The notes beneath the pieces were generated by a model. It did no database searches. It worked only from the letters and a program-made list of their open reading frames with translations, and was not told the origin of the DNA. From Palsa-504 sp963844625 (lineage in GTDB: Bacteria; Actinomycetota; Actinomycetes; Streptosporangiales; Streptosporangiaceae), in contig CAWJPF010000034.1 of assembly GCA_963844625.1 (NCBI GenBank), positions 186,001-250,000 on the forward strand: DNA of 64,000 bases. Direction: 5' to 3'. Shown here one piece after another: positions 19,821 to 27,573 of the stretch (position 1 is the first letter of the stretch; each line of letters begins with the position of its first letter). Position numbers and translations under genes: made by a program.

Positions 19821-21338
19821 TCAGCTGGCGTGGCGGAGCGTCTCGTCCGTGTGCCGGGGCCGGACCTGGAGGATGCTGCCGCGGAATCCTGGCGAGTAGG
19901 CGAGGTGGAACCCCCGGGTGGGAACTGTCGCGCCAAGCTGCGCGAAGAGCCCTGCGGCCGAAAGCGTCGCCCGCCAGAGCAGTGCGTACTGCGGCGGCGG
20001 GGTCAGGTTGCGCAATGCCGGGGCGAACCGCGGCTGGGTGAGGTGGGCCATGAGCCCGCGCAGCCACGCGCGGGAGTACGTGAAGGCGGTGTGGGCGCCC
20101 GTGGCTGCGAGGGGGTGCAGAAGTTCGATGATTAGCCGCGGGTCGACCTCGGCGTCCGCGGCGAGCGCCCCGGACTGGCGGGCCAGCCGTATCGCCGCCG
20201 GCCCGTCCCCGGCGAGCACGGCGGCGGCGAGCTGCCCGAACGGCGCCGGGATGCCGCCGGGCGTGGCGGCGACCGCGCCGAAGTCCAGCATGCCGAGACG
20301 GCCGCCCGGCAGCAGCAGGAAGTTGCCGGGGTGCAGGTCGGCGTGCATCCAGCCGGTGCACGCCGCGGGCGCGTAGATGGCGTGCCCGAGCAGCCGGGCG
20401 GCCAGGTCCGCCGCGTCGCGGCGGCCGAGCTCGCGCCAGCCCTCCGGGAGCAGATCGGTGCGCCCGTCGAGCAGCGCGGTCAAGGGCGCCCCGTCCAGCC
20501 AGCGGGTGATGAGCACCCGTGGTGTCGCGGCGTAGACGGCCGGGACCGTGACGCTGGTCCGGCCCGGGGGTTCGTGCGCCCCGGCGGCGCGGGCCGCAGC
20601 GAGTTCCTTCGGCAGGTGGTGCGTGAACGCGGCCGCGACTTCGGCCTGGACCCGCCCCTCGCGCACGTAATCCAGCTCCTCGACGATGCGCCCGGCGAGC
20701 TCGTCCGCCAGCCCGGACACGTTCAGCCGGGTCAGCCGGGCCAGCACCCGGGCCAGCAGCCGGGCCTGGCGCAGGTCTGAGCGCAGGGCCTGATCCACCC
20801 CCGGGTACTGCACTTTCACCGCTACCTGCACGACCTGGCCGCCGTCGATCCGCCATTGCCCGCGGTGCACCTGGCCGATCGAGGCCGCCGCCGCCGGGAT
20901 GTCGTCGAAGGCCACCAGCCGGTCCTGCCACCCCGGCCCGTAGGCGACGGCCAGGTCAGCGGCGACCACCCGGCGGGCGACCTCGGCCGGCATGGCCGGC
21001 GCCGCGTCCGTGAGCCGCCGCAGCGCCGACCGGTACGGCGCCGCGACCTCCTCCGGCATCGCCGCCTCGAACACCAACATCGCCTGGCCCAGCTTCGCTG
21101 CCCCGCCCTTGAGCTCGCCGAGGGTGGCGAACACCTGCTCAGCGGTGCGAGCGGCGACCTGGTCGGCACCGGCCCGGGACAGCCAGCTGGCGGCGGCGGC
21201 GGTGCGGACTGCATGTCGCAGCGGAAGCATAGCCAGCCGGCCGGTACGCCCGAGCGCACCGGTCGGCAGGACCGGCCGTTCCCGGCTCCCCGCCGCTGCT
21301 GGCAGTGGCGGCTGTTGACCCTGATGTATGTCGGTCAT
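19821..21338 (-). CDS. ABC1/UbiB (AarF) family atypical kinase
   Basis: About 505 residues of the ABC1/UbiB family. Seen motifs: KGGAAKLGQ (the KxGQ N-lobe motif), ASIGQVHRG in place of a classical P-loop, the VKVQYPGV lysine, EELDYVREGRVQAE, the catalytic loop HADLHPGNFLL and the metal-binding LDFGAV. UbiB homologues act on lipid or quinone metabolism at membranes; the actinobacterial substrate is unknown. ATG at 21338 has AGGAGG 8 bases upstream. The frame is open further to 21584, just beside an inverted-repeat promoter-like element, and at the 3' end it joins the SDR frame across one TGA. Confidence 0.88.
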   Translation of the reverse strand: MTDIHQGQQPPLPAAAGSRERPVLPTGALGRTGRLAMLPLRHAVRTAAAASWLSRAGADQVAARTAEQVFATLGELKGGAAKLGQAMLVFEAAMPEEVAAPYRSALRRLTDAAPAMPAEVARRVVAADLAVAYGPGWQDRLVAFDDIPAAAASIGQVHRGQWRIDGGQVVQVAVKVQYPGVDQALRSDLRQARLLARVLARLTRLNVSGLADELAGRIVEELDYVREGRVQAEVAAAFTHHLPKELAAARAAGAHEPPGRTSVTVPAVYAATPRVLITRWLDGAPLTALLDGRTDLLPEGWRELGRRDAADLAARLLGHAIYAPAACTGWMHADLHPGNFLLLPGGRLGMLDFGAVAATPGGIPAPFGQLAAAVLAGDGPAAIRLARQSGALAADAEVDPRLIIELLHPLAATGAHTAFTYSRAWLRGLMAHLTQPRFAPALRNLTPPPQYALLWRATLSAAGLFAQLGATVPTRGFHLAYSPGFRGSILQVRPRHTDETLRHAS

Positions 21339-21584
21339 CTCGACCGTCCTCCTTCTGCCGTTGTTTGCCTGGGGCGGTTCGTGGCCTGGCGGCGCGGCGC
21401 ACCGGCGTGCCCGGCGTGACAGCCCGAGGTGGCCAGGGCCCACGCGCCCACCGCTCGCGCGATCAGGTCCGTGCTCTGCGCTGGCGGTGCCGGGCCGAGG
21501 TGAGCAAACATCCGTGTCCTTACCTGTTGTGGGACAGCCCCGCGGACCGGGACCGCCACGGCGCACCGGTGAAGCCGCCATCAA

Positions 21585-21600
21585 CTACTAACACGTATAG
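21585..21600 (-). repeat. left arm of a perfect 16-bp inverted repeat
   Basis: CTACTAACACGTATAG, whose exact reverse complement lies at 22510-22525. Weaker matching continues inward for about 25 bases (shared TGTTCAG at the same distance). Read outward on the minus strand it gives TGAAC, 17 bases, CGTG, then ATG, like an ECF-sigma promoter for a leaderless message. Confidence 0.8.
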
Positions 21601-22509
21601 GAGACAAGGGGTGTTCAGAGGTCCCCCGTCCGGCAGGTGGTCCGGCAGTCGGCAGCAGGCACGGCTCGCGGGCCGTTCCAGTCGGCCATGCCAGCTCGCG
21701 CCAGGCCATACGCTGCCGGTGCAGGCGACTGCAGCCATACTCAAGCAGGCCAGGATCGTGGCGCGCGTCCGGTGAACGGCGGAGAACGGGGAAGCCGCTC
21801 GTACGGCCCCGCCGGGGTGGCCGCTAGAGCTCGATGACGATCAGGGCGTGGAGGCGCCGGAGCAGCATGGTGTCCACGTCCACGAAATCGACCGCGAGGA
21901 TGCCGCCGCCCCGGGACGGGGCAGACCTGTTTCCAGGTCGGGCCGGCGGGGCAAGGAGCCGATCCCGGCGACACGCAGGGGTCTGCTGTACCGTGAAGGC
22001 CGCGACCAGGTGGCCGAGCCTGACGCGCTCGCCTTGCGCCCGTGCGAGCCGAAAACCTCGTCCGCGCCACGCGACCAGGTGATATCCGCCGATCGTACCG
22101 TCGAAGCGAGCCTGTCTTCGGAGGCGGTACCGCTCAAGATCGACCGGTCCGGGCCCCGGGCAGCTCAGGGGACGCTGGAACCACCGCCCGTTCGGGATAA
22201 GAACGGCCTCCGCCGATTGCGGACCGTAACGGCCCAGGAATCCCGAAGCTACGGCCAGGGGCAAAGGTAGAGGTCAGAGGTCTTCGACGTAGCCTGCGGC
22301 GATGTCGTCGGGTGGGTTGGTGCAGGCCCTCTCGCCGCCCTCGGGGCGGTAATGCGCTAACCTCCCAGCCTGTTCCGGCCGGCCCAGCCAGGCGCAGGCC
22401 GTCCGCCGGGTCGGCTAGCCATGCGATCAGGGCGGCAAGGTCGTGCCCGCTAGCCCTCCGGTTGCCGGGGCTCAGGCCGGTCCGGCGGTCACTGAACAAT
22501 AGCTATCTA
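21601..22509. other. decayed region between inverted repeats
   Basis: About 900 bases without an intact gene. It contains an integrase fragment on the minus strand (listed separately) and, on the minus strand at 22274-22414, a coding-like end of 46 codons containing RLAHYRPEGGERACTNPPDD and ending YVEDL; a frame upstream of it (SGHDLAALIAWLADP) is shifted relative to it. I do not recognise that protein. Codon bias is poorer than in neighbours. Confidence 0.55.
21824..21965 (-). pseudogene. integrase-type transposase remnant (DDE core)
   Basis: The minus strand reads GILAVDFVDVDTMLLRRLHA then LIVIEL before a stop, which matches the first-aspartate region of stand-alone integrase-type transposases (family pattern: LA.DFF.VDT..LRR.YVLF.IEL). 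Just upstream another frame gives PTWKQV, the segment expected before it, so at least one frameshift separates them. Nothing downstream of this block survives. Confidence 0.7.
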
Positions 22510-22525
22510 CTATACGTGTTAGTAG
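22510..22525 (+). repeat. right arm of the perfect 16-bp inverted repeat
   Basis: CTATACGTGTTAGTAG, the reverse complement of 21585-21600. It is followed after two bases by the ATG of a small membrane protein gene that has no ribosome site, so the element may be a promoter for a leaderless transcript (GAAC, 17-base spacer, CGTG). Alternatively the pair are ends of an old mobile element with TA flanks. Confidence 0.8.
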
Positions 22526-22527
22526 AT

Positions 22528-22731
22528 ATGCAAACCCTCAAACGCAGTAAACGAGTCCAGCCGCTTGACCGCAGACCCCGACGCGTCCCAAGCCGGGGAG
22601 CGCTGGCGGCAATCCTATTCGGCGTGGTGGTACTAGCCGCCTTCGGGCACATCACCGCCTTCCTCCTGTTCCTGCTCGCCGGGATCGCAGTACTTACGGC
22701 GGTCCTTCGCCGGCGCCGATCCGGTCGGTGA
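22528..22731 (+). CDS. small membrane protein
   Basis: A 67-residue protein: a basic N terminus (about 25 residues), then two closely spaced hydrophobic segments (ALAAILFGVVVLAAFGHI and TAFLLFLLAGIAVLTAVL) and an Arg-rich end. No family is recognised. There is no Shine-Dalgarno sequence; the ATG sits at the expected transcription start of the adjacent promoter-like repeat, which supports leaderless translation. Confidence 0.5.
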   Translation: MQTLKRSKRVQPLDRRPRRVPSRGALAAILFGVVVLAAFGHITAFLLFLLAGIAVLTAVLRRRRSGR

Positions 22732-22915
22732 CGGCGTGGCTGGTGAGCGGGGCGTGAGCCGCCGGCTGCGCCTTGTCGAAGGTGAACTACCGTCCGGCCG
22801 TTTAGATGGCAACACCAGTGAGGGAAACGGATTCACCGGAGAGTCATCGGTGAATCACCGCGCGGCCGGTGCTTCAACTGCTGAGGACCTAACCAGAAAG
22901 GGACCGGAGGCACAC

Positions 22916-23197
22916 GTGACCTCACTCAAGCACACGAACGACGTCAGTGACCAGGGGATCGCGGTCCCCGGAGGGGTGCGCCGGTGGCGGGCCTTCTCGC
23001 TGCTCACCGTCACATTCTTCATGACGATCATGGACCTCAGCGAATTGAAATTACAGTCCCTCGACCGGGTACCGGGCGAGGAACCGCTGGCCGTTCGGCT
23101 GAAGATTTATTCCGAACGGTCCTGGGCTTCTGCCCCGTCCGTCCCCACCATGTCCTCTCGGGGGATACAGCTCAAGGACAAGGTTGCGGTCGGATAA
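22916..23197 (+). pseudogene. truncated MFS (DHA2-type) transporter, N-terminal fragment
   Basis: GTG start with GGAGG 5 bases upstream. The first 41 codons read like the N terminus of a drug:H+ antiporter, with RRWRAFSLLTVTFFMTIMDL forming the start of helix 1. The homology stops at about 23040; the remaining codons are antisense to the end of the neighbouring regulator gene. A rearrangement has therefore removed the rest of the transporter. Confidence 0.75.
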
Positions 23198-24363
23198 GAG
23201 GTCAATACTCGTACCACGTTCAATGTGCCGAACCGTGGTATGTCGTCGGCGGTGCTGCATCGCAGCATTCCCCGCCTGACCAGATCGAAGACGAGGCCGC
23301 CCAGCGCCCTTACGTCGCATTCGGTGACCCGAGCCGCTTCTGAGACGGTCCAGTAGCCGTCCAGCTGGGCGAGCGCCTTCAGTTCCGCTCTCCGGCCCAC
23401 GCTCACCTTGGACAGTTCCTGCTCGAGTTCGGACCGCAACCGGGCTGCCTTTTCAGGGGCTTGACCGGCTGTGACCAGCGACAGAGGATTATCGGCGGCC
23501 CGGCTTGCCACCCCGCCTGGTGAGTCCAGCACGCATTCCGCCGCGGCCGCCTGCAATGCGACGGGTATGCCGTCGAGATGACGGCAGATCTTCACCACCT
23601 GATCCGCGTTGACGTGACTCAACCTGAAGGTAGGCCACACCTGCCGGATGTTGGAGATTAGCAGCCGGACGGCCGGCTCGCGAGCGAGTTTGCCGAGGTT
23701 CTGAGCATCCGCCGCCTCCGGCACGGTCAACGGTGCAAGTGGCAGCACTGACTCGCCAGGCAGTTCCAGCGGCTGTCGCGCCGAGATCACTACGCTGACA
23801 TGGGGGCGCACAGCGAGGAGGCGCTGCAGCCAGGAGACCTTCTCGCCGGAATCGTCGATGCCGTCTACCACGCAGATCACGGGCCGCTGATCAGCGGCGT
23901 TTCGCGGCACCTGATCTATGCGCATCGCCTGACGACTGGGCGGGAGCCAGACAATTTCTGTGTCATTTTCCTGGTTGAGTCGATGCAGAGCTTCAATGGC
24001 GAGCCGGCTCTTTCCGACGCCGGGGAGTCCGGTAATTGTAACCAGCCTATTATCATAGTCGAAGAGATGGTCCAGCAGAAGAGCAAGTTCTGCGTCACGG
24101 CCGAGAAAACCTGATGTCGTCAGCGGCGGCTGAGCGCGCGCGGCATTGGCTGCTGCCTCGTCCTGTAGCTCCTTGGCGGCCGCATCGGTGAGCCGTAGCG
24201 CCCTGGCCAGCAGCAGGACAGTATCTGCACGTGGAGTTTTCACGCGTCCCGACTCAAGATCACGAATCGTCCGGACGCTCACAGTTGACAATTCGGCCAG
24301 TTTTTCCTGGGTCAGGCCCAGACAGCGGCGGTGAAAGCGAAGCGTAGCATCGAAGCTTTGCAC
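23107..24363 (-). CDS. XRE-family regulator with NB-ARC/AAA ATPase domain
   Basis: About 418 residues. Residues 5-60 form a helix-turn-helix of Cro/C1 type (CLGLTQEKLAELSTVSVRTI and then RDLESGR). An NTPase module follows with FLGRDAEL, Walker A GLPGVGKSRLA and Walker B-like VICVVDGID, then sensor-like and winged-helix segments to the end. Such proteins are STAND-type switches that often control secondary-metabolite clusters in actinomycetes. The GTG at 24363 is preceded by AGGGG; the ATG at 24450 adds non-conserved residues. It lies at the downstream edge of the NRPS locus and could be its regulator, which is inference. Confidence 0.75.
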   Translation of the reverse strand: MQSFDATLRFHRRCLGLTQEKLAELSTVSVRTIRDLESGRVKTPRADTVLLLARALRLTDAAAKELQDEAAANAARAQPPLTTSGFLGRDAELALLLDHLFDYDNRLVTITGLPGVGKSRLAIEALHRLNQENDTEIVWLPPSRQAMRIDQVPRNAADQRPVICVVDGIDDSGEKVSWLQRLLAVRPHVSVVISARQPLELPGESVLPLAPLTVPEAADAQNLGKLAREPAVRLLISNIRQVWPTFRLSHVNADQVVKICRHLDGIPVALQAAAAECVLDSPGGVASRAADNPLSLVTAGQAPEKAARLRSELEQELSKVSVGRRAELKALAQLDGYWTVSEAARVTECDVRALGGLVFDLVRRGMLRCSTADDIPRFGTLNVVRVLTSYPTATLSLSCIPREDMVGTDGAEAQDRSE

Positions 24364-24854
24364 GAAAACCCCTGAGGCCGGCCAAGTGAGAAAAGTAGCA
24401 CCCTGTATTGGCGCTGGGTGCCATGCCGCTCGGTACCCGGATGGATGCAAAGCAAACTAACGACACGATGTCAACCACTCGGGACTTTGAGTTCTGGCAG
24501 GTAGCGACCAAAACATAGCAGAAAAAGCAGCGGAATGTATACAATTACTTTAGCCGCATCTGCTAATGGTGATATTTATAGCCCCTGCCGGCGCAGCGGT
24601 AAGTAAAAACATAATCTGACCGAATGGCCTCTTAACGGCACGTTTCCAAAACTGGACTCATGTCCCTCTCTTGCACCCCCTGCACCACAGAGCCCGTCAG
24701 CAAGTACTCTGTTTCAACGCCTGCCATTGGCCGTTGCCATGGCGAAATGGATGGACGATCGCCGGGCATGCGGCCCGGATGCAGTGGCTGCTGGACCGCG
24801 GGATGGGGGACATGTCTGCTGCGATTCCTGGTCCGCCGGTTTGCCGCGGCAAAG
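24364..24854. other. AT-rich intergenic region
   Basis: The stretch around 24440-24640 is clearly richer in A/T than its surroundings (for example tracts around TATACAATTACTTTAG), which points to a regulatory or transferred segment. No protein is convincing. A frame at 24660-25052 on the plus strand is Cys-rich at its start but has no ribosome site. Confidence 0.45.
24469..24474 (-). promoter_or_regulatory. possible -35 box of the XRE regulator gene
   Basis: On the minus strand this is a consensus TTGACA about 105 bases before the GTG at 24363. No good -10 box follows at 17 bases, so the promoter call is weak. Confidence 0.3.
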
Positions 24855-26089
24855 CTAGATGAGGCCGCCGGGCGTAACTGGTGGCGGGGCGGCCAGGTGA
24901 TTGGCGCGATCGACGAAACCGGCCGGGAAAGGGCCGACGGGGCCACCGCCGGGGTCAAGCGGCAGTGCGCGGCCAGCGCGGGTCTTCGCCCCGCGCTGGC
25001 CGCGCCGTGCTATCCGCGCCCTGTCCTCTGGGGAGCCGTAGCGCCGGTCTAGGGTACGGGTGACCCGCGCCCAGTCGGCCATGGACCGGATCGATCCGAT
25101 CTGCTCCACCACGAACGGCTGGGCACGCCACTCCAACGCGCGTTGCCGCAGCACGTCCAGAGGCTCCTCCAGGACATTGCCAACCTTGGCTTCGTAGATA
25201 GGAAACGCCCTGAGCTGACCGTCGGCCTCGATGGAGGCAATACTCAAGCCGATCTCGCTTAGCGGAGAATCGGGCAGGAAGTAACGGACATCCGTCACGG
25301 TGACCTCAGTGTCGCTCCTCGCATGCGCCGCGAGGCTTTCTCCTGCACTCGCGATCTCTGTCAACTCGGCGGTGGTGAGAAGCCCGTGTTCGGCGAAGTC
25401 CTCCTCCGCGGCGATCCCCGACGGAATGACTGCGCCGAAGCGGACGAAATCAATGCCCGGGAAACGTGAGGTGATGTCTTCTATGAATATGTCGAGGCCT
25501 TCCTTTCCTGGTTGAGTAAGCGTGTAATCCACTCCCAAGGAGTAGCAACGACGGCCTGATGCCAGCCAGTCCCCTTTCACTCGCTCCAGCACCTCGAGCG
25601 CGCCAATTGCCCGCTCGAACGCCCCGCGCCGCCGCGGACTTGGTCGTGTGTCTGCTCGTCGCTTCCGTCGATGCTCAACGCGACGCTCGTTACGGACGTC
25701 GCCAGATCGTTTGCCATCTTCTTATCCATCAGCCAGCCGCTGGTGAATACCGTCACCGCGATCTCCGCATCGCCGAGTAGGCGCGCAGCCTCGCTCCACC
25801 ATGGGACGAGCAGTGGTTCACCGCCGCTCAGCGAAATGCGCTCTGGCCGCGCACTGATGATGATGTCGGCAATTCTCAATGCGTCGTCGCGGCTCAGCAT
25901 CCGGGCCGCGCGGCGACCCGACTCGGAGTAGCAGTGCATACACCGCAAGGGGCAAGCATAGGTCAGGTCCAAATAAACTTTTCGATCTGGACAGTCATCG
26001 CTTCTCCAGGGTGACGATCTGCCGCCAGGCACGAGCGGATAGCGCACGTCATCATGCAGAGGGCGCTGGTATACGACCTGCGCGACCAT
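24855..26089 (-). pseudogene. radical SAM protein, frameshifted
   Basis: The first part (26089 to about 25625) carries the radical SAM cluster motif CPLRCMHC, then RISLSGGEPLL and FTSGWL. It then shifts by one base at the CCCC run 25622-25625 (plus strand), and the rest continues in another frame from FERAIGALEVLERVKGDW to the end. Adding one base restores a single enzyme of about 410 residues. The C-terminal region has the layout of a SPASM tail (IYEAKVGNVLEEPLDVL) but without its cysteines. It would generate a 5'-deoxyadenosyl radical; substrate unknown. Its place in the NRPS locus suggests peptide or precursor tailoring. The final ~45 residues look non-conserved. Confidence 0.75.
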
Positions 26090-26141
26090 GCTGGCCCGGA
26101 CCGTCACGGTCTGCGCTTGTACTCCGCACCGCGGCGTCCGC

Positions 26142-26678
26142 TCACGTCTCCGGATCGGTGTCAGGCGGAGAACTGATCGGCTCGATGTGCGGTTGAGCAA
26201 GCTCAACGTAGTCGTCCGTCGCCAGCGCGACGGACTGATCCAGGCGAGCCGCATTGAAAAAGAGCTCTTCATGGGAAAGCAGGTCGGGATCGGTGATGAG
26301 CTGCAAATCGGGATGGAAGGAGAACGGGACGATCGACCCGCTCGTGCAGCCTGTGAGGTTCTCGGCGGTTTCGCGGGGCGCCAGGGCCGCGCTTCGTCCA
26401 CCAAGTACGTTTTTAAGCAGGCCGAGGTCTGCCCGCCGATCGCCGGGTATGACGGCCAGTGCATAGCGCGCTATTTTCTTTGAGAGCTTTACCCGCGTCA
26501 CCATGCATTTGGCGGCCTGAGGGGCAGGGTGCCCGCGCAGGACACTTGCCTCCAGTGTGCGTCCTTCGGGTGGATGGTCGATGAGCCGGTAGCGTACCCC
26601 GGCCCGATCAAGCAGGCGGATCAGCTTGGTATATGTCGTGGCTATCGGCGATCCGGTACTGGTGATTCTGGAGTTCAT
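26142..26678 (-). CDS. YbaK/EbsC family aminoacyl-tRNA deacylase-like protein
   Basis: A 178-residue protein of the YbaK/ProX editing family: RYRLIDHPPEGRT, the AAKCMVTRVK strand with its conserved Lys, YALAVIPGDRRADL, the GGRSAALAPRE segment, and TGCTSGSIVPFSFHPDL. Family members hydrolyse mischarged tRNAs such as Cys- or Ala-tRNA(Pro). The ATG at 26678 has AGGAGG about 6 bases upstream. Inside an NRPS locus that makes an unusual amino acid, it may protect translation against that amino acid; this is inference. It precedes the radical SAM gene in the same direction. Confidence 0.85.
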   Translation of the reverse strand: MNSRITSTGSPIATTYTKLIRLLDRAGVRYRLIDHPPEGRTLEASVLRGHPAPQAAKCMVTRVKLSKKIARYALAVIPGDRRADLGLLKNVLGGRSAALAPRETAENLTGCTSGSIVPFSFHPDLQLITDPDLLSHEELFFNAARLDQSVALATDDYVELAQPHIEPISSPPDTDPET

Positions 26679-26745
26679 AATTCCTCCTGGGCATTGATGG
26701 CCTAGCTTGCCGGTCCGTTTCCGTTGTCTTATCTGGCTCCCTGCG

Positions 26746-27358
26746 CTAGTAGCTGGCAAGTAAGAAATCCTGGCGGATGGCCTTAGTCACCCGCGCCAGC
26801 GGACGTTCTGGGTAGCGGCAGCAAATCATCAGGGTCGTGCAGTAGTGCCGTAGCCATTCCCGGGCCGTTCGGGGGTGCCACAGATCGGTCGAATGCTCCG
26901 CCCAGGTCTGGTATCCGTATCGCGGATCGCGGGCCGGCGTGACGCCGAAGGTCAGCTCGGCCTTCGACGCGGGAGGGGCCGCGTCCTCCACCTGGGTCCG
27001 CAGGCCCGGCAGCTCGATATCCAGATCGAGCGAGGTCTGGAAGGCCATCCCGACCAGAGACGACGGGTGCGGTGCGGCCCGCTGTCCTGAGCGCGTCGAT
27101 CACGTCCCCCAGGGGCAGCCGCCTGTCGACGGCGCGCGTCAAGTCCTTCCCGGTCTTTGCGATGAGGTCACCGAAGGTAGGCGCCTCATCCAGCCGGATC
27201 CGCAGCCCCGTGGTCATCACCGCGCACGTGACCATGGATTCGAATTCGCGGCGTTCCCGGTTGGCGTACGCCACCCTGAGCAAGACGTCCGTCTGGCCCG
27301 ACAGGGTGGCCAGGAGTGTCGCGAGAGCCGATGCGGCAGGCCTGCGCCGAAGCCGGCG
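26746..27358 (-). pseudogene. NRPS condensation-domain fragment, frameshifted
   Basis: The second half of a condensation-type domain is readable in two frames: ALATLLATLSGQTDVLLRVA, YANRERREFESMV, TFGDLIAKTGKDLTRA, then after a one-base shift near 27090 SSLVGMAFQTSLDLDIEL, and on to a stop at 26746. The front half with the HHxxxDG motif is absent; the DNA instead joins an MFS N terminus at about 27350. It is a broken gene, with a possible homopolymer error contributing to the internal shift. Confidence 0.7.
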
Positions 27359-27573
27359 GCGAGCCGTAGCGCGATGAACACGCCCACGAAGGCGGCGTTT
27401 CGCGTCACCTGGTAGACGAAGATGTTGAGCGCGACCATGTTGAGGTAACTGCCGGCTGAGGAGACGGCAAAGCCGATGATAAGCATCCGGAGCATCCGTG
27501 CTGCGACCCGGCCCCGCCGGCTGCCTGGATCCTGGGTAAGGGCGGCGTCTCGCCGCACGGTCATATCACTCAT
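27350..27573 (-). pseudogene. MFS transporter N-terminal fragment
   Basis: About 75 codons give an MFS N terminus: a basic lead, helix 1 (MLIIGFAVSSAGSYLNMVAL), FVYQVTRNAAFVGV and ALRLAAGF of helix 2. Then the frame changes into the condensation-domain fragment. The ATG overlaps the end of the intact upstream MFS gene by 8 bases, so it was once the next gene of the same operon, perhaps the second half of a transporter pair. Confidence 0.7.

Noticed and set aside
18777..20135. 452-codon open frame on the plus strand
   Set aside because: Antisense to the SDR and ABC1 kinase; sequence has no recognisable domain.
24660..25052. Possible cysteine-rich precursor peptide for the radical SAM enzyme
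   Set aside because: No ribosome binding site, opposite strand to the radical SAM gene, and the later part is antisense to its end. Nothing marks a leader/core structure.
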